The translations under genes were made by a program, and so were the position numbers. Under the pieces are notes generated by a model. The model ran no database searches and was not told the origin of the DNA. It saw only the letters and a program-made list of their open reading frames with translations. 64,000 nucleotides of DNA from Caldithrix abyssi DSM 13497 (GTDB lineage: Bacteria; Calditrichota; Calditrichia; Calditrichales; Calditrichaceae): positions 2,974,501 through 3,038,500 of the forward strand of contig NZ_CP018099.1 in NCBI RefSeq assembly GCF_001886815.1, written 5' to 3'. Each line of letters starts with the position of its first letter. Within the stretch, counting starts at the first letter, position 1. Positions 1 through 9,053 of this stretch are shown here, in pieces.

Positions 1-7
1 TCCCGTA

Positions 8-1183
8 TTAATTATCATTGATCCGCAGATCATTGTACTCAATAAAGTTTTTAATTTCCTTAAAAATAAAAGGGCTGATTCTTTTAATCTCGCTTTTTAT
101 TTCATTGAACACCTGATCAAAAAATTCCTGCTCATGGCCGATGGGGTCGGGAACAGAAGGATTGACGATGGGCGACGGCCTGCGCCAGCTCTTCAACAGA
201 ATGATCTTTTCGCTGTGTTCCGGGAAATGCGTTCTCAAAAATTCGTAATGATTCATGGCCAGGGCAATCACCAGATCGCTTTCTTTCATAATCCGGGCGC
301 TAATCGCTTGCGCTTTATGCCCTGAGATATTTATACCATGTTTTTTGGCGGTCAAAACGGCGGAGGGATGGGCAGGACCGACGGTCAGACTTAAAGTTCC
401 GGCCGATTGAATTTTGACCACGTTTTTGAATTTGGTTTTAGTAATAAATTCTTTCAAAATACCGGCAGCCATGGGCGATCGGCAGATATTCCCGGTACAA
501 ACAAAGGTAATGACAAACTTCGTTTTACGTTTTAGTACCTTTTCGGGAGCAAAAATCTTTTCCACTTTACTTTTTTTAACGCTGCCCTCCCGTAAAATCA
601 AATACGGCCTTTTGGTCATATCGATAATGGTAGAGCCTTTTAAATCCGGCGCCGGTCCGGCGTCTAAAATCAGATCCAATCGATCGCCAAATTGAGCGAT
701 GATCTCCTGCACGGTTGCCGCATTGGGTTTGCCAGAAATATTGGCGCTGGTAGAAGTGATCGGATTACCGAATTTTAACAACAATTTTTGATTAAAAGGA
801 AGCTCCGCAACGCGAAACCCCACCTTGTCGGCCTGCGGCCCCGAGGCAAAATGCGCGAGGTTCTTTTTAAACTTACTCCTCAAAATCACCGTAAATTTGC
901 CCGGTAAAATTTTCTGCAATATCTGCTTTTCGCGCGGCTCCATCACGGCGAACAACTGCTCCAGTTGATCGAGCGAGGCCACCATTAGCGAAATCGGTTG
1001 ATTGGGCGAGCGGTGCTTTACGACAAACAGGCGTTCCAGAGCCTTAAAATTAAAAGCGTCCACGCCCAGCCCGTATAAGGTGTTTGTAGGATAAACAATA
1101 ACGCCGCCGTTTTTCAGCACCTCAATCGTTCGCTTAATAATCTTTAAATCGGGTTTTTGTGGATTGATTTTATAATATTCCAT
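8..1183 (-). CDS. Fused threonylcarbamoyl-AMP synthase (Sua5/YrdC) and low-molecular-weight protein-tyrosine phosphatase
   Basis: Two domains are visible. Residues about 10-205 are YrdC-like (VIVYPTNTLYGLG, KHRSPNQPISLMV, TSTSANISGKPNA), the family that makes threonylcarbamoyl-AMP from threonine, bicarbonate and ATP for t6A modification of tRNA. Residues about 222-380 are an LMW-PTP: the P-loop CTGNICRS carries the nucleophile Cys and Arg (near residues 230 and 236), and VPDP near the C-terminus supplies the acid Asp. The reading frame is continuous, so this is a true fusion rather than two neighbours. The longest frame begins at a TTG one codon upstream of the ATG chosen here. Domain calls are firm; the phosphatase substrate is unknown. 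Confidence 0.9.
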   Translation of the reverse strand: MEYYKINPQKPDLKIIKRTIEVLKNGGVIVYPTNTLYGLGVDAFNFKALERLFVVKHRSPNQPISLMVASLDQLEQLFAVMEPREKQILQKILPGKFTVILRSKFKKNLAHFASGPQADKVGFRVAELPFNQKLLLKFGNPITSTSANISGKPNAATVQEIIAQFGDRLDLILDAGPAPDLKGSTIIDMTKRPYLILREGSVKKSKVEKIFAPEKVLKRKTKFVITFVCTGNICRSPMAAGILKEFITKTKFKNVVKIQSAGTLSLTVGPAHPSAVLTAKKHGINISGHKAQAISARIMKESDLVIALAMNHYEFLRTHFPEHSEKIILLKSWRRPSPIVNPSVPDPIGHEQEFFDQVFNEIKSEIKRISPFIFKEIKNFIEYNDLRINDN

Positions 1184-1215
1184 CAATATTCAATCTTTTT
1201 ATAAATTAAACAACA

Positions 1216-2118
1216 TTAATTAACGCCCTGCGAAGATGAAGAAACGGACGCCGGCCGGGTTTTCCAGCGGCGATGCATCCAGAACCACTGCTCCGGATAT
1301 TCTCGCACCCATTTTTCAAACTCGGAGCTAACTTTTTGCGTAATGGCCGTCACATCATCCTGTAAATTGCCGGTTTTTACCGGCAGTTCGATCTTTTTTG
1401 CGTACACATCAAATTTAGCATAATCTTTGCGCAATGCAATTAATAAAACAATATCGGCGCCGGTTCTAAGGTGCAATACCGCCGTGCCCACGGCCGTTGA
1501 AGAGGGCTGACCTAAAAAATTGACAAAAACGCCGCGTTTACGGGCATCTTGATCAAATGCGATGGCCACGGCCTCTTTTTGCTTTAAGGCCCTTTCGCAA
1601 ACCTGCATGGCTTTTTTTGTGTACACGATTTTCATACCGAACCTGCTGCGAATCTGCGTTATGAATTGATCAACTTTTTGATTGCTTTGTTTTTTGGCAA
1701 TGGCCCAGATCGGCCAGCCCTGAATGACCATGGCCTGCCCCAGCCACTCAAAATTTCCGAAATGTCCCGATACGAACAAAACGCCTTTGTTTTCCCTTTT
1801 AAGCTGCGCCAATACTTCGGGATTTTTAAAGCGCATTAATTCATCCAGCGTTCGGGGCGTAAAATGATTGATCTGCAAAAACTCCATCCATAAGTAAATA
1901 AAATTTTTGTAGATGTCGTGCAGAAATTGCTTTTCTGGCCTGGGTAATTGTTCGCCATAAACCAGATGCAGGTTCGATAAAATAACGTCCCGCCGGTAGC
2001 GAATCACTTTTTCTACCAGTATGGTTAACAAGCCGGCAAATCTTTTACCGCTTTTCAGCGATATTCTGCTAAAAATAAAAAAGAGTAGCTTTACGCTTAT
2101 GTATTCAATCGTTTTCAT
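1216..2118 (-). CDS. LpxL/HtrB-family lysophospholipid (lipid A) acyltransferase
   Basis: The motif SGHFGNFEWLG holds the HX4(D/E) catalytic pair of the LpxL/LpxM family, and VAIAFDQDARKRGVFVNF and the C-terminal W.HRRWK segment also fit. These inner-membrane enzymes add secondary acyl chains to a lipid A precursor. The N-terminal hydrophobic stretch VKLLFFIFSRISL suits membrane association. I chose the internal ATG (MKTIEY) because the longer frame starts at TTG with no ribosome site; that choice is weak. The gene lies 33 bp downstream of nothing obvious and reads toward the Sua5 fusion, so the two may be co-transcribed. Confidence 0.85.
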   Translation of the reverse strand: MKTIEYISVKLLFFIFSRISLKSGKRFAGLLTILVEKVIRYRRDVILSNLHLVYGEQLPRPEKQFLHDIYKNFIYLWMEFLQINHFTPRTLDELMRFKNPEVLAQLKRENKGVLFVSGHFGNFEWLGQAMVIQGWPIWAIAKKQSNQKVDQFITQIRSRFGMKIVYTKKAMQVCERALKQKEAVAIAFDQDARKRGVFVNFLGQPSSTAVGTAVLHLRTGADIVLLIALRKDYAKFDVYAKKIELPVKTGNLQDDVTAITQKVSSEFEKWVREYPEQWFWMHRRWKTRPASVSSSSQGVN

Positions 2119-2231
2119 GCGTTTGAAATTATTAAAATGATTTATAACAGGCAAATTGAACTTTTTTGCGGGGATAGTGGAAATTAATCCAGATATTATT
2201 TACATTTCACGAAAAAAATTAAGGACCTACT

Positions 2232-3128
2232 ATGCGCATTTTGGTTGCTGTTTTATTGGTGACGCTGGCTTTGAACGCCTGCCAGGTGGATCGCAAGAGT
2301 GTTGCTTCTGACAAACCGGCAAGCAATTCGCCCCTTAAAAAGGCAAAAATAAGTTTACCACAGTTAAACGAAATTTCCGGCATTGTTGCCAGTAAGCGGA
2401 ATAAAGATATCTTCTGGATTCATAACGACAGCGGAGACAAAGCACGGATTTTCGCCATCAACAGCGCCGGCGAATTGCGCCTGACCGTTGAATTGCAAAA
2501 CACAAAAGCTACAGACTGGGAGGATATTACGCTGGGCAAAGGCCCCCGGGCTGGGCTTGATTATATTTACATTGCCGATATTGGCGACAACCGCGCTCGA
2601 CGCGATGTAAAAACCATTTATCGTTTAATAGAACCCGATTTAAGCGCCCTGGGAGACAACCCGCTTGTAAAAATTGCCGATTATGATGCCATCCGATTTC
2701 GCTTTCCAGACGGTTCACGGGATGCCGAGACTTTGATGTCTGATCCATGGAACGGTGATTTGTACATCGTTAGCAAGCGGGAGAATCAGGTTGGCGTTTA
2801 CGTACTGCCCTATCCGCAAAAAACCGATCAAATTTTAACGGCTAACTTTTTGTTGAAACTTCCCGTTACGCAAATCACCGCCGGCGACATTTCACCAGAC
2901 GGCCGCCACATTGTACTTAAAAATTATGAACAAATCTTTTATTGGAAAAGGAGCAGGGAGCAAACTCTTTCGCAGGCAATGGAAAAGTTTCCCGCCTTTT
3001 TAAATTATGTGCCGGAACCGCAGGGCGAGGCCATCTGCTTTTCCGCACAGATGGATGGCTATTTTACCGTCAGTGAAATGGCCGACAGGAATTACACCGT
3101 TCTATATTTTTACCCCCATCGATTTTAA
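2232..3128 (+). CDS. Lipoprotein of unknown function, possibly beta-propeller
   Basis: The N-terminus is a lipoprotein signal peptide with lipobox LNAC (Cys near residue 17). The mature part opens with LPQLNEISGIVASKR, then IFWIHNDSGD, and later segments such as WNGDLYIVSKRENQVGVY and ITAGDISPDGRHIVLKNY, which look like repeated beta-blade strands with Asp-rich turns. This pattern is common in secreted propeller or phytase-esterase-like proteins, but no catalytic site is evident. An AAGG motif lies 6 nt before the ATG. It stands alone, divergent from the LpxL-like gene. Function not assigned. Confidence 0.75.
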   Translation: MRILVAVLLVTLALNACQVDRKSVASDKPASNSPLKKAKISLPQLNEISGIVASKRNKDIFWIHNDSGDKARIFAINSAGELRLTVELQNTKATDWEDITLGKGPRAGLDYIYIADIGDNRARRDVKTIYRLIEPDLSALGDNPLVKIADYDAIRFRFPDGSRDAETLMSDPWNGDLYIVSKRENQVGVYVLPYPQKTDQILTANFLLKLPVTQITAGDISPDGRHIVLKNYEQIFYWKRSREQTLSQAMEKFPAFLNYVPEPQGEAICFSAQMDGYFTVSEMADRNYTVLYFYPHRF

Positions 3129-3173
3129 TCTTTGTAAACTCTGGCTTTTAACGGCTCATTTTGGCCATGCAAC

Positions 3174-3220
3174 AAAAAAAGGCGCAAAAGGTTTTCCTGA
3201 AATTTCTCCCCTTTTGCGCC
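3174..3220 (-). terminator. Rho-independent terminator after the thioredoxin-like gene
   Basis: A perfect 10-bp stem, GGCGCAAAAG and CTTTTGCGCC, surrounds a 20-nt loop. Read on the minus strand it is followed by seven T residues, so it ends transcription coming from the dsbD/thioredoxin-like pair. On the plus strand the following sequence is not T-rich. Confidence 0.75.
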
Positions 3221-3266
3221 CATTATGCGCTTTATTTTTAAGTCAGCCTATTTCGCAATAGGTCTC

Positions 3267-3875
3267 TTACTTTTTATATTTCACCGAGCAACCGTAAGGT
3301 TTGGTCATAAACGGTTTAACGGGCTGGTTCTGCAGCATTTTGTCCAGTGTTTCGGACAGGTAATTCCGGGCGTTTTTCAGTGAACTCTGTTTAGAAGAAG
3401 GTTGGTCGTCGATGGCGCCGGCATAAACGAGGTTGCCGTCCGGATCAATGATAAACATGTGCGGCGTGGTTTTAGCGCCATACAACCGGCCCACGGTTCC
3501 CTCTTCGTCGATCAAATAAGCCGTGTAAAAGGCCCCTTTTTCCTTTTTTAATTCTCTGATCTTCTCCGGAGCATAATGTCCCTGCTTGCCTGGCGCAGAA
3601 GAACAAATCGAAATCCAGACAACGCCCTTTTCCGTGTATTTTTTCTGAAGCGCCTGCATCGTGCCGCTATTGTAAAATTTTTTAACAAAGGGGCAGCCGT
3701 AGTTTACCCACTCCAGCACCACAATCTTCCCCCGATAATCAGAGAGCTGGTGAGCCTTGCCCTCTGCATCTTTTAAAGTAAAATCCGGGGCAGGGGCGCC
3801 CAGCTTAATCTCTCCGGCCTGAGTAAACACAAAGGCCAATAAAATAAACGTTAACACACCGGACATCAGACGCAT
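3267..3875 (-). CDS. Secreted thioredoxin/peroxiredoxin-like protein (AhpC/TSA fold)
   Basis: A signal peptide (VLTFILLAFVFTQAG) is followed by a redoxin domain: LGAPAPDFTLKDAEGKAHQL, then VVLEWVNYGCPFVKKFY with a single peroxidatic-type Cys in place of a CxxC pair, and the cis-Pro strand TTPHMFIIDPDG. This matches periplasmic redoxin proteins annotated as thioredoxin family. The chosen ATG is the sixth codon of the longest frame because GAGGAG lies 7 nt upstream of it. It follows the DsbD gene on the same strand after 54 bp, so it is a plausible recipient of electrons delivered by DsbD. Confidence 0.85.
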   Translation of the reverse strand: MRLMSGVLTFILLAFVFTQAGEIKLGAPAPDFTLKDAEGKAHQLSDYRGKIVVLEWVNYGCPFVKKFYNSGTMQALQKKYTEKGVVWISICSSAPGKQGHYAPEKIRELKKEKGAFYTAYLIDEEGTVGRLYGAKTTPHMFIIDPDGNLVYAGAIDDQPSSKQSSLKNARNYLSETLDKMLQNQPVKPFMTKPYGCSVKYKK

Positions 3876-3929
3876 GGGAAATCTCCTCATTTTAATTGAT
3901 CTTGTTTAATACCTTTAAAATTATTTCTT

Positions 3930-6089
3930 TTAATATAAAGACTCCAAAGCGTCCAGAACTATTCCCGGCGTAAGCACTTCCGGCAAAATTTGTGGTTTTT
4001 GACCTGCTTTTCCGGAGTACAACAGATAAAGCGGCACGCTCTGCCGCCCAAAACGGCTTAAGGCACGTGTAATTTCCGGATCGCGGCTGGTCCAGTCCGC
4101 TTTAAGCGCAACCACGCCAAGCTCCTTAAATTTATTCTGAACTTCTTCAGAAGAGAAGGCGACTTTTTCGTTCACCTGACAGGAGAGGCACCACGATGCG
4201 GTAAAATCGATAAAAACCGGTTTTCCTTCGGCTAACAATTGATTAAGCCGTTCATCGGAATACGGTTGCCACTGAATGCCATCCTTTGAGGCAGACATGG
4301 CATCGGGCGTTGCCGCGTATTTATGGTAATTGGCCAGCACATAACCGTTGCTCAGAACCAGAAGGATCAGCGCAATGGCCCAGGCCAGGTAGCGAGTTCT
4401 TTCCTTCATGGCCAGGTTTCCCCAGCGGCCGTACACCCAGGCGGCGATGGAAGCAAAGAGCAAATTAAAAAGCACCAGAATAACAACCAGAGAACCGACC
4501 TGCTGACTGAGCACCCACAACAACCAGATCACCGTGGCCACCAGTAAAAAGCCCATGAACTGCTTTAAGGATTCCATCCAGCGGCCTGGCTTGGGGACGT
4601 ATTTGAGCAGAGCCGGAATGGAAGTAACCAAAGCAAAAGGGAAAGCCATGCCCAGCCCCAGAAAGGTAAAAATCAATAAAGAGACATAAGCCGGTTGCGT
4701 AAGCGCAAAGCCCAGCGCCCCGCCCATAAACGGCGCGGTACAGGGCGTGGCCACCACGGTGGCAATAATGCCGTCCATAAACGAACCGAAAAATCCGCTC
4801 TTCTCCGGCGTTTTGCCGCCGACCGCCGTTAACGAGGTGCCAATTTCAAAAACGCCGAACATGCTTAGGCCCAATAAAAACATGAATACGCTCAAAATGA
4901 TTAAAAAGGCGGGCGACTGCAGTTGAAATCCCCAGCCCAGTTGTTCGCCGCCGGCTTTTAAAATTAGCAGGGCAATGGCCAGCGCCCAGAACGCCGTCAG
5001 TACGCCGGCGGTAAATACCAGACCATGCTGCCAGGGTTTGGTGTGTTCATCCTGTGCCTGATGAATAAAACGCATGATTTTAATGGAAAGCACCGGTAAA
5101 ACACAGGGCATCAAATTGAGGATCATTCCGCCCAGAAAAGAAAAAAGGATGGCCAGCCAGATACTATTAATGCCCGAAGAAGCCAGCGGCGCCAGATGCT
5201 CGCTAACCGGCACCGCCACTTCGACGCCCTTTTCCGAATCCTGACCGCGCCAGCCGGGTTCGGCAAGAATAACGCCTTTCAGAGTGTCAACCAGGCTCTC
5301 CGTTTGCTGCGATCTCTTTAAAACAATTAAATAACTGTCGCCTTTCTTTTTAAATTCTTGCTTTGCTTCATATTGAATGATTCCATCGTCATAAGGAATG
5401 AAGTACATGGATTGGATGTCGTTTTTAAACCACTCGGGCGGGGTTAATTGTATTTTGTAGAACTGCTCGTCGCCGCTGGCGCTCATCTGCCAGTCTGTTA
5501 AAGGATGGGGAATTTTAAAACGCGCATCGGCAAATAGTTGCGTGTATTTTTCGTTGACTTCAGGCGGTTCGTTTTTAACCGGAAGGGTGATTTGCAGTTC
5601 TTCGCTCCCGGGAATACATACTTCTTTGCATTCCAGCCAGTCCACGTTAATTTTAATGGTAATAGACTTGCCGGCCGGAACGGTGGGTTTGAGCGTTACC
5701 GGCACCAGAAAATATTGTGTTCCCTTATACCCAAAAGTTGTAATGTCCTCTTCGGAAATCACTTCCGGATAGGGCCACTGAACGGGACCGATCTGAACGC
5801 CTTCGGGCGCATCGAAAAAGAACTCGGTGGGCTTACCGGTCTCTCCGTAATTTTTGTAGTAAAAATGCCATTCTTCATCCGCGGTCAGCTCAATGGCCAG
5901 CCAGATGGTTTCGCCGGGAGTTGCCCACGCCGCTTCGGAATAGACCTGCGCCTGTACATGTTTTGGTTGATCAAAAAGTGATTGTGCCAGGGCTAAGCGC
6001 CCCATGCTTAAAATTAAAAAGCCGATTACGGCTGCCAAAACGAACAGACGTTTAGCCCCGAAGGTATTACGATAAAAAGTAAGCGCCAT
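3930..6089 (-). CDS. dsbD: DsbD-like thiol:disulfide interchange protein
   Basis: The three DsbD parts are present in order. After a signal peptide comes an N-terminal periplasmic domain with CKEVCIPGSEEL, the redox pair of DsbD-alpha. A central eight-helix region has one conserved Cys in NLMPCVLPVLS and the other in VATPCTAPFMGGA. A C-terminal thioredoxin domain has WCLSCQ. The family moves electrons from cytoplasmic thioredoxin across the inner membrane to periplasmic partners. AGGAGA precedes the ATG. Length (719 residues) exceeds E. coli DsbD (565) mainly through the large N-terminal domain. It leads a probable two-gene unit with the redoxin downstream; in an organism with multiheme cytochromes it could support haem-Cys reduction. 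Confidence 0.93.
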   Translation of the reverse strand: MALTFYRNTFGAKRLFVLAAVIGFLILSMGRLALAQSLFDQPKHVQAQVYSEAAWATPGETIWLAIELTADEEWHFYYKNYGETGKPTEFFFDAPEGVQIGPVQWPYPEVISEEDITTFGYKGTQYFLVPVTLKPTVPAGKSITIKINVDWLECKEVCIPGSEELQITLPVKNEPPEVNEKYTQLFADARFKIPHPLTDWQMSASGDEQFYKIQLTPPEWFKNDIQSMYFIPYDDGIIQYEAKQEFKKKGDSYLIVLKRSQQTESLVDTLKGVILAEPGWRGQDSEKGVEVAVPVSEHLAPLASSGINSIWLAILFSFLGGMILNLMPCVLPVLSIKIMRFIHQAQDEHTKPWQHGLVFTAGVLTAFWALAIALLILKAGGEQLGWGFQLQSPAFLIILSVFMFLLGLSMFGVFEIGTSLTAVGGKTPEKSGFFGSFMDGIIATVVATPCTAPFMGGALGFALTQPAYVSLLIFTFLGLGMAFPFALVTSIPALLKYVPKPGRWMESLKQFMGFLLVATVIWLLWVLSQQVGSLVVILVLFNLLFASIAAWVYGRWGNLAMKERTRYLAWAIALILLVLSNGYVLANYHKYAATPDAMSASKDGIQWQPYSDERLNQLLAEGKPVFIDFTASWCLSCQVNEKVAFSSEEVQNKFKELGVVALKADWTSRDPEITRALSRFGRQSVPLYLLYSGKAGQKPQILPEVLTPGIVLDALESLY

Positions 6090-6291
6090 AAAATACTCTC
6101 CTGATTTTATTCTGGATTTAATACTCTTTTTCCGATCTTTCCAATTTAAAAATTTATGGTTTCTTTTCCAAACAATGATATTTTTCTTTAATCTAAAAGA
6201 AAGTTTGATGTTCCATTTGACCTTTTCGTGACATTTTTTTTTATTTAATGGCCTTTTTGAATATCTTTGTCCTTAAATTTTTGGAGAAAGG

Positions 6292-7620
6292 ATGTTCGAC
6301 AAAAGACTAAATCGTCAAATATTTAATCTGGCCGTTCCCAATATTCTCAGCAACCTTTCTGTGCCGCTGCTCTCTTCGGTAGATACGGCGCTGGTGGGCC
6401 ATCTGCCCTCGCCCATTTACATTGGCGCGGTGGCCATTGGCAGCATGATTTTCAATTTTGTTTACTGGGGATTTGGCTTTTTGCGCATGGGTACCACCGG
6501 TCTCACCGCCCAGGCGTACGGCAAGCAGGATCATGCCGACATGCGCCTGCAGCTCTGGCGCGCCCTGTTTTTTGCGCTGGGCGCCGGCATCTTGCTTATT
6601 GTAACTCAGGATTTAATCGCCTACTTTGCATTTTATTTGATCGACGCTTCGCCAGAAGTGGAAAAATTTGCCAACATCTACTTTAGAATTCGCATTTACG
6701 CTGCGCCGGCCACACTGGCCCTTTACGCTGTTCACGGCTGGTTTTTGGGCATGCAAAACGCCCGCCTGCCTTTGATTATTACCGTGACCATCAATTTTTT
6801 GAACATCGTTTTTAACCTTATTTTTGTCTTGCAACTGAAAATGACTTCCGACGGCGTGGCGCTGGGCACTCTGCTGGCCCAGTACGCAGGCGTTTTCCTC
6901 TCTTTTTTCTTTTTGATTCGCCATTACAAACCATACGTTTCCATCCCCTCGTTTAAGGATATTGTTGAGTGGCTGGAATTAACGCGTTTTTTCAAAGTTA
7001 ATTTCAATCTTTTCATCAGAACCTTAAGCCTGTTGTTTGCCTTTTCCTTTTTTACCGCTCAGTCGGCCAAACTGGGCGATATTCCGCTGGCTGCCAACAG
7101 CGTCTTAATTCAACTGTGGATGATCTTTGCTTATGGGATCGATGGCTTTGCCTTTGCGGCAGAGAGCCTGGTCGGCAAATTTTTAGGCGCAAATGACCGA
7201 AAAAATTTAGCGCGTCTGATTAAACAAATCTTTATTTTAGGCAGCGGGTTGGGGCTTTTGATCTCTATCGTTTACGGGTTTTTTGATCGGCAAATTGCGG
7301 CGCTGTTCACCAGCAATCGGGCTGTTTTGAATACGATTGCCCAATTTATGCCCTGGACAATCGTCGCGCCTTTTTTAAACAGTTTTTGCTACATCTGGGA
7401 CGGCATTTACATCGGAGCCACCGCCACCAGGGCGCTGCGCAATGCCATGCTGCTGGCCATATTTGGCGTTTATTTACCGCTACACTATCTTTTAACGCCT
7501 GTGTTTGGCAATCATGGAATGTGGGCCGCCTTGCTTTCGTTAATGATTTTTCGAACCGTCACTCTGACGTATTTGAGTCCAAAACATTTAAAGATTCATA
7601 TAAAAACCATTTTTAGGTGA
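6292..7620 (+). CDS. MATE-family multidrug/Na+ or H+ antiporter (DinF-like)
   Basis: At 442 residues with about twelve hydrophobic segments in two similar halves, this has the MATE layout. The N-terminal NLAVPNILSNLSVPLLSSVDTALVGHLP motif places it nearest the DinF branch. A strong ribosome site (GGAGAAAGG) abuts the ATG. The gene end overlaps the ribosome site of the PAP2 gene, which starts 7 nt later, so the two are probably one transcript. Substrate cannot be read from sequence. Confidence 0.9.
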   Translation: MFDKRLNRQIFNLAVPNILSNLSVPLLSSVDTALVGHLPSPIYIGAVAIGSMIFNFVYWGFGFLRMGTTGLTAQAYGKQDHADMRLQLWRALFFALGAGILLIVTQDLIAYFAFYLIDASPEVEKFANIYFRIRIYAAPATLALYAVHGWFLGMQNARLPLIITVTINFLNIVFNLIFVLQLKMTSDGVALGTLLAQYAGVFLSFFFLIRHYKPYVSIPSFKDIVEWLELTRFFKVNFNLFIRTLSLLFAFSFFTAQSAKLGDIPLAANSVLIQLWMIFAYGIDGFAFAAESLVGKFLGANDRKNLARLIKQIFILGSGLGLLISIVYGFFDRQIAALFTSNRAVLNTIAQFMPWTIVAPFLNSFCYIWDGIYIGATATRALRNAMLLAIFGVYLPLHYLLTPVFGNHGMWAALLSLMIFRTVTLTYLSPKHLKIHIKTIFR

Positions 7621-7627
7621 CTCGTTT

Positions 7628-8440
7628 ATGAAGCGAAAATTTTTTGTTCTAATCGTAAGTGTGTGGCTGGCATTGGCCGGTCAGGCCAGCGCGCAGCAAG
7701 GCCATTTAAGCGTGTTCAAAGAAGATTTTTATCACTCGTTAACCATTGGCAAGAAACTGGCCGGCGAAATGGTTACGCCAACCGCCGGAAAGGTCGGGCT
7801 TACGCTGGGCATATTGGCTCTGACCGTGACAGATGAGGCGGTGATTGATTTTTTCAGGAACCATCAAACGGAAACCAACGACCGGATTTTTAATATAGAC
7901 TGGATTCACGGCGAAAAGAACGTCCTGTTTCCGGCGGCGTTTGTGTTGTACGCTTACGGTCTTTTTAGCGGCAATTCCGCCATCCGGCAGAGCGGTTTAA
8001 AGAGCGGACAGGCCATGTTCTACAGCGGCTTGATCGTCATTACCTTAAAAGAGATGTTCGGGCGAGGTCGCCCCCACCAGAATTACGGCGCCTTTACCTT
8101 TCGCCCATTTTCTTTTGCGGAAGGCTGGCGGTCTTTCCCTTCCGGCCATGCCGCACTGAGCTTTGCATTTTCGACCGTGATGGCCGGCTCGATGGAGTCG
8201 ATGTGGTGGAAGGGCTTCTGGTATTCCAGCGCAGCCTTGGTGGCCGGAGCCAGAATGTACCACGATAAACACTGGCTGAGCGATGTGGTGGCCGGCGGAT
8301 TGATCGGCTGGTCTGTGGGCCGCTTTGTTTTGAATTACCCAAAAAAAGGGGAAGCGAAATCTTCATTGAACATTTCTCCTTTTTTTAAGACGGGAAAATA
8401 CTCATTGGCGGGGCTGGCCTTTTCGTTTAGAATCAGGTGA
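7628..8440 (+). CDS. PAP2-family membrane-associated phosphatase
   Basis: The three PAP2 phosphatase motifs are visible in order: KEMFGRGRP (KX6RP), PSGHAALSF and ARMYHDKHWLSDV, the last carrying the R-H-D triad. An N-terminal signal peptide ends near AQQG and several hydrophobic stretches follow. Such enzymes remove phosphate from lipid phosphates such as undecaprenyl pyrophosphate or phosphatidic acid at the periplasmic face. The AGGTGA ribosome site is formed by the stop codon of the MATE gene, indicating translational coupling. Confidence 0.88.
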   Translation: MKRKFFVLIVSVWLALAGQASAQQGHLSVFKEDFYHSLTIGKKLAGEMVTPTAGKVGLTLGILALTVTDEAVIDFFRNHQTETNDRIFNIDWIHGEKNVLFPAAFVLYAYGLFSGNSAIRQSGLKSGQAMFYSGLIVITLKEMFGRGRPHQNYGAFTFRPFSFAEGWRSFPSGHAALSFAFSTVMAGSMESMWWKGFWYSSAALVAGARMYHDKHWLSDVVAGGLIGWSVGRFVLNYPKKGEAKSSLNISPFFKTGKYSLAGLAFSFRIR

Positions 8441-8867
8441 GTTCACGGAAAGTACAGAAAAATTGTTAGAGGTGACTGGGTGAATGGTGGAATGTTTGAT
8501 TTGAAAATCCCGCAGGGCGGAAATGATAATGGCCCGCCGTTTCAACGGTGGGTAAACGGCAGAACGTAACCGCCCGATCGCCTCGTTGGGGCCAAAAAGC
8601 GAAACCGTTTCAACGGTTTACGCCAATGAACAGCGGGCTAACATCCTTCGTAAATAACCGCGTACCTTTCATTCGGAATGCTTATTCCCCATGCCGTAAA
8701 TTCAGGATGTTGCTGGAAGAAAGTGGCCAGCGGCAACGCGTCCCCCTCCCCCGGACTTTTATGCTGAGAGAAGAGGAACGTGGAGGTGAGGGCTACTCCG
8801 GCAAATGATCGCCAACGTTGGTGATGAAATAAGTGTAAGAGTTTATTAGTCGATTGGCTAATTTAAA
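8441..8867. other. Gene-free stretch carrying palindromic dispersed repeats
   Basis: No credible gene. Two hairpin repeats with the shared core CCGTTTCAACGG occur at 8533-8552 and 8602-8619, and the second one is the start of a longer degenerate unit (about 8600-8740) found again in the same orientation at 14758-14890. The short open frame across 8548-8808 only reads through these repeats. Confidence 0.6.
8600..8740. repeat. Degenerate dispersed repeat, copy 1
   Basis: Starts with AAACCGTTTCAACGGTTT and then aligns by eye along about 140 bp with 14758-14890 (shared blocks such as ATTC.GAA.GC.T, GTTG.TGGAA and CAACGC). I estimate clear but incomplete identity; both copies lie just outside the split MITE. 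Confidence 0.55.
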
Positions 8868-8959
8868 GGGGCTGTCCCAAAAGTCAAAGACAATGTATTT
8901 TTATAAAGTTTTTCTTTCCCTCACCCCCTTTAATTCCCCCTCTCCCGACTTCGGGAGAG
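8868..8959. mobile_element. Left half of a MITE split by an IS110/IS1111-like insertion
   Basis: Begins with the terminal inverted repeat GGGGCTGTCCCAAAAGT and matches, in inverse orientation, positions 39149-39241 of the intact MITE nearly base for base, up to the palindrome arm CGGGAGAG. The match stops abruptly at 8959 and resumes at 14661. The inverted repeat is the same as that of the IS1182-like element at 12619-14626, so this MITE is likely mobilised by an IS1182-type transposase. Confidence 0.85.
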
Positions 8960-9053
8960 CTTACTATATTATAGTTGTCAACAAAAGGATGAAAGAAAAG
9001 ACTATACTCCTTAAATTGTAAGCTGATTTAAAAAAAAAGAAAGGAGCATAGTC

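Noticed and set aside
8548-8808. Plus-strand ORF in the repeat region
   Set aside because: It reads through the CCGTTTCAACGG hairpin repeats and has no family features.
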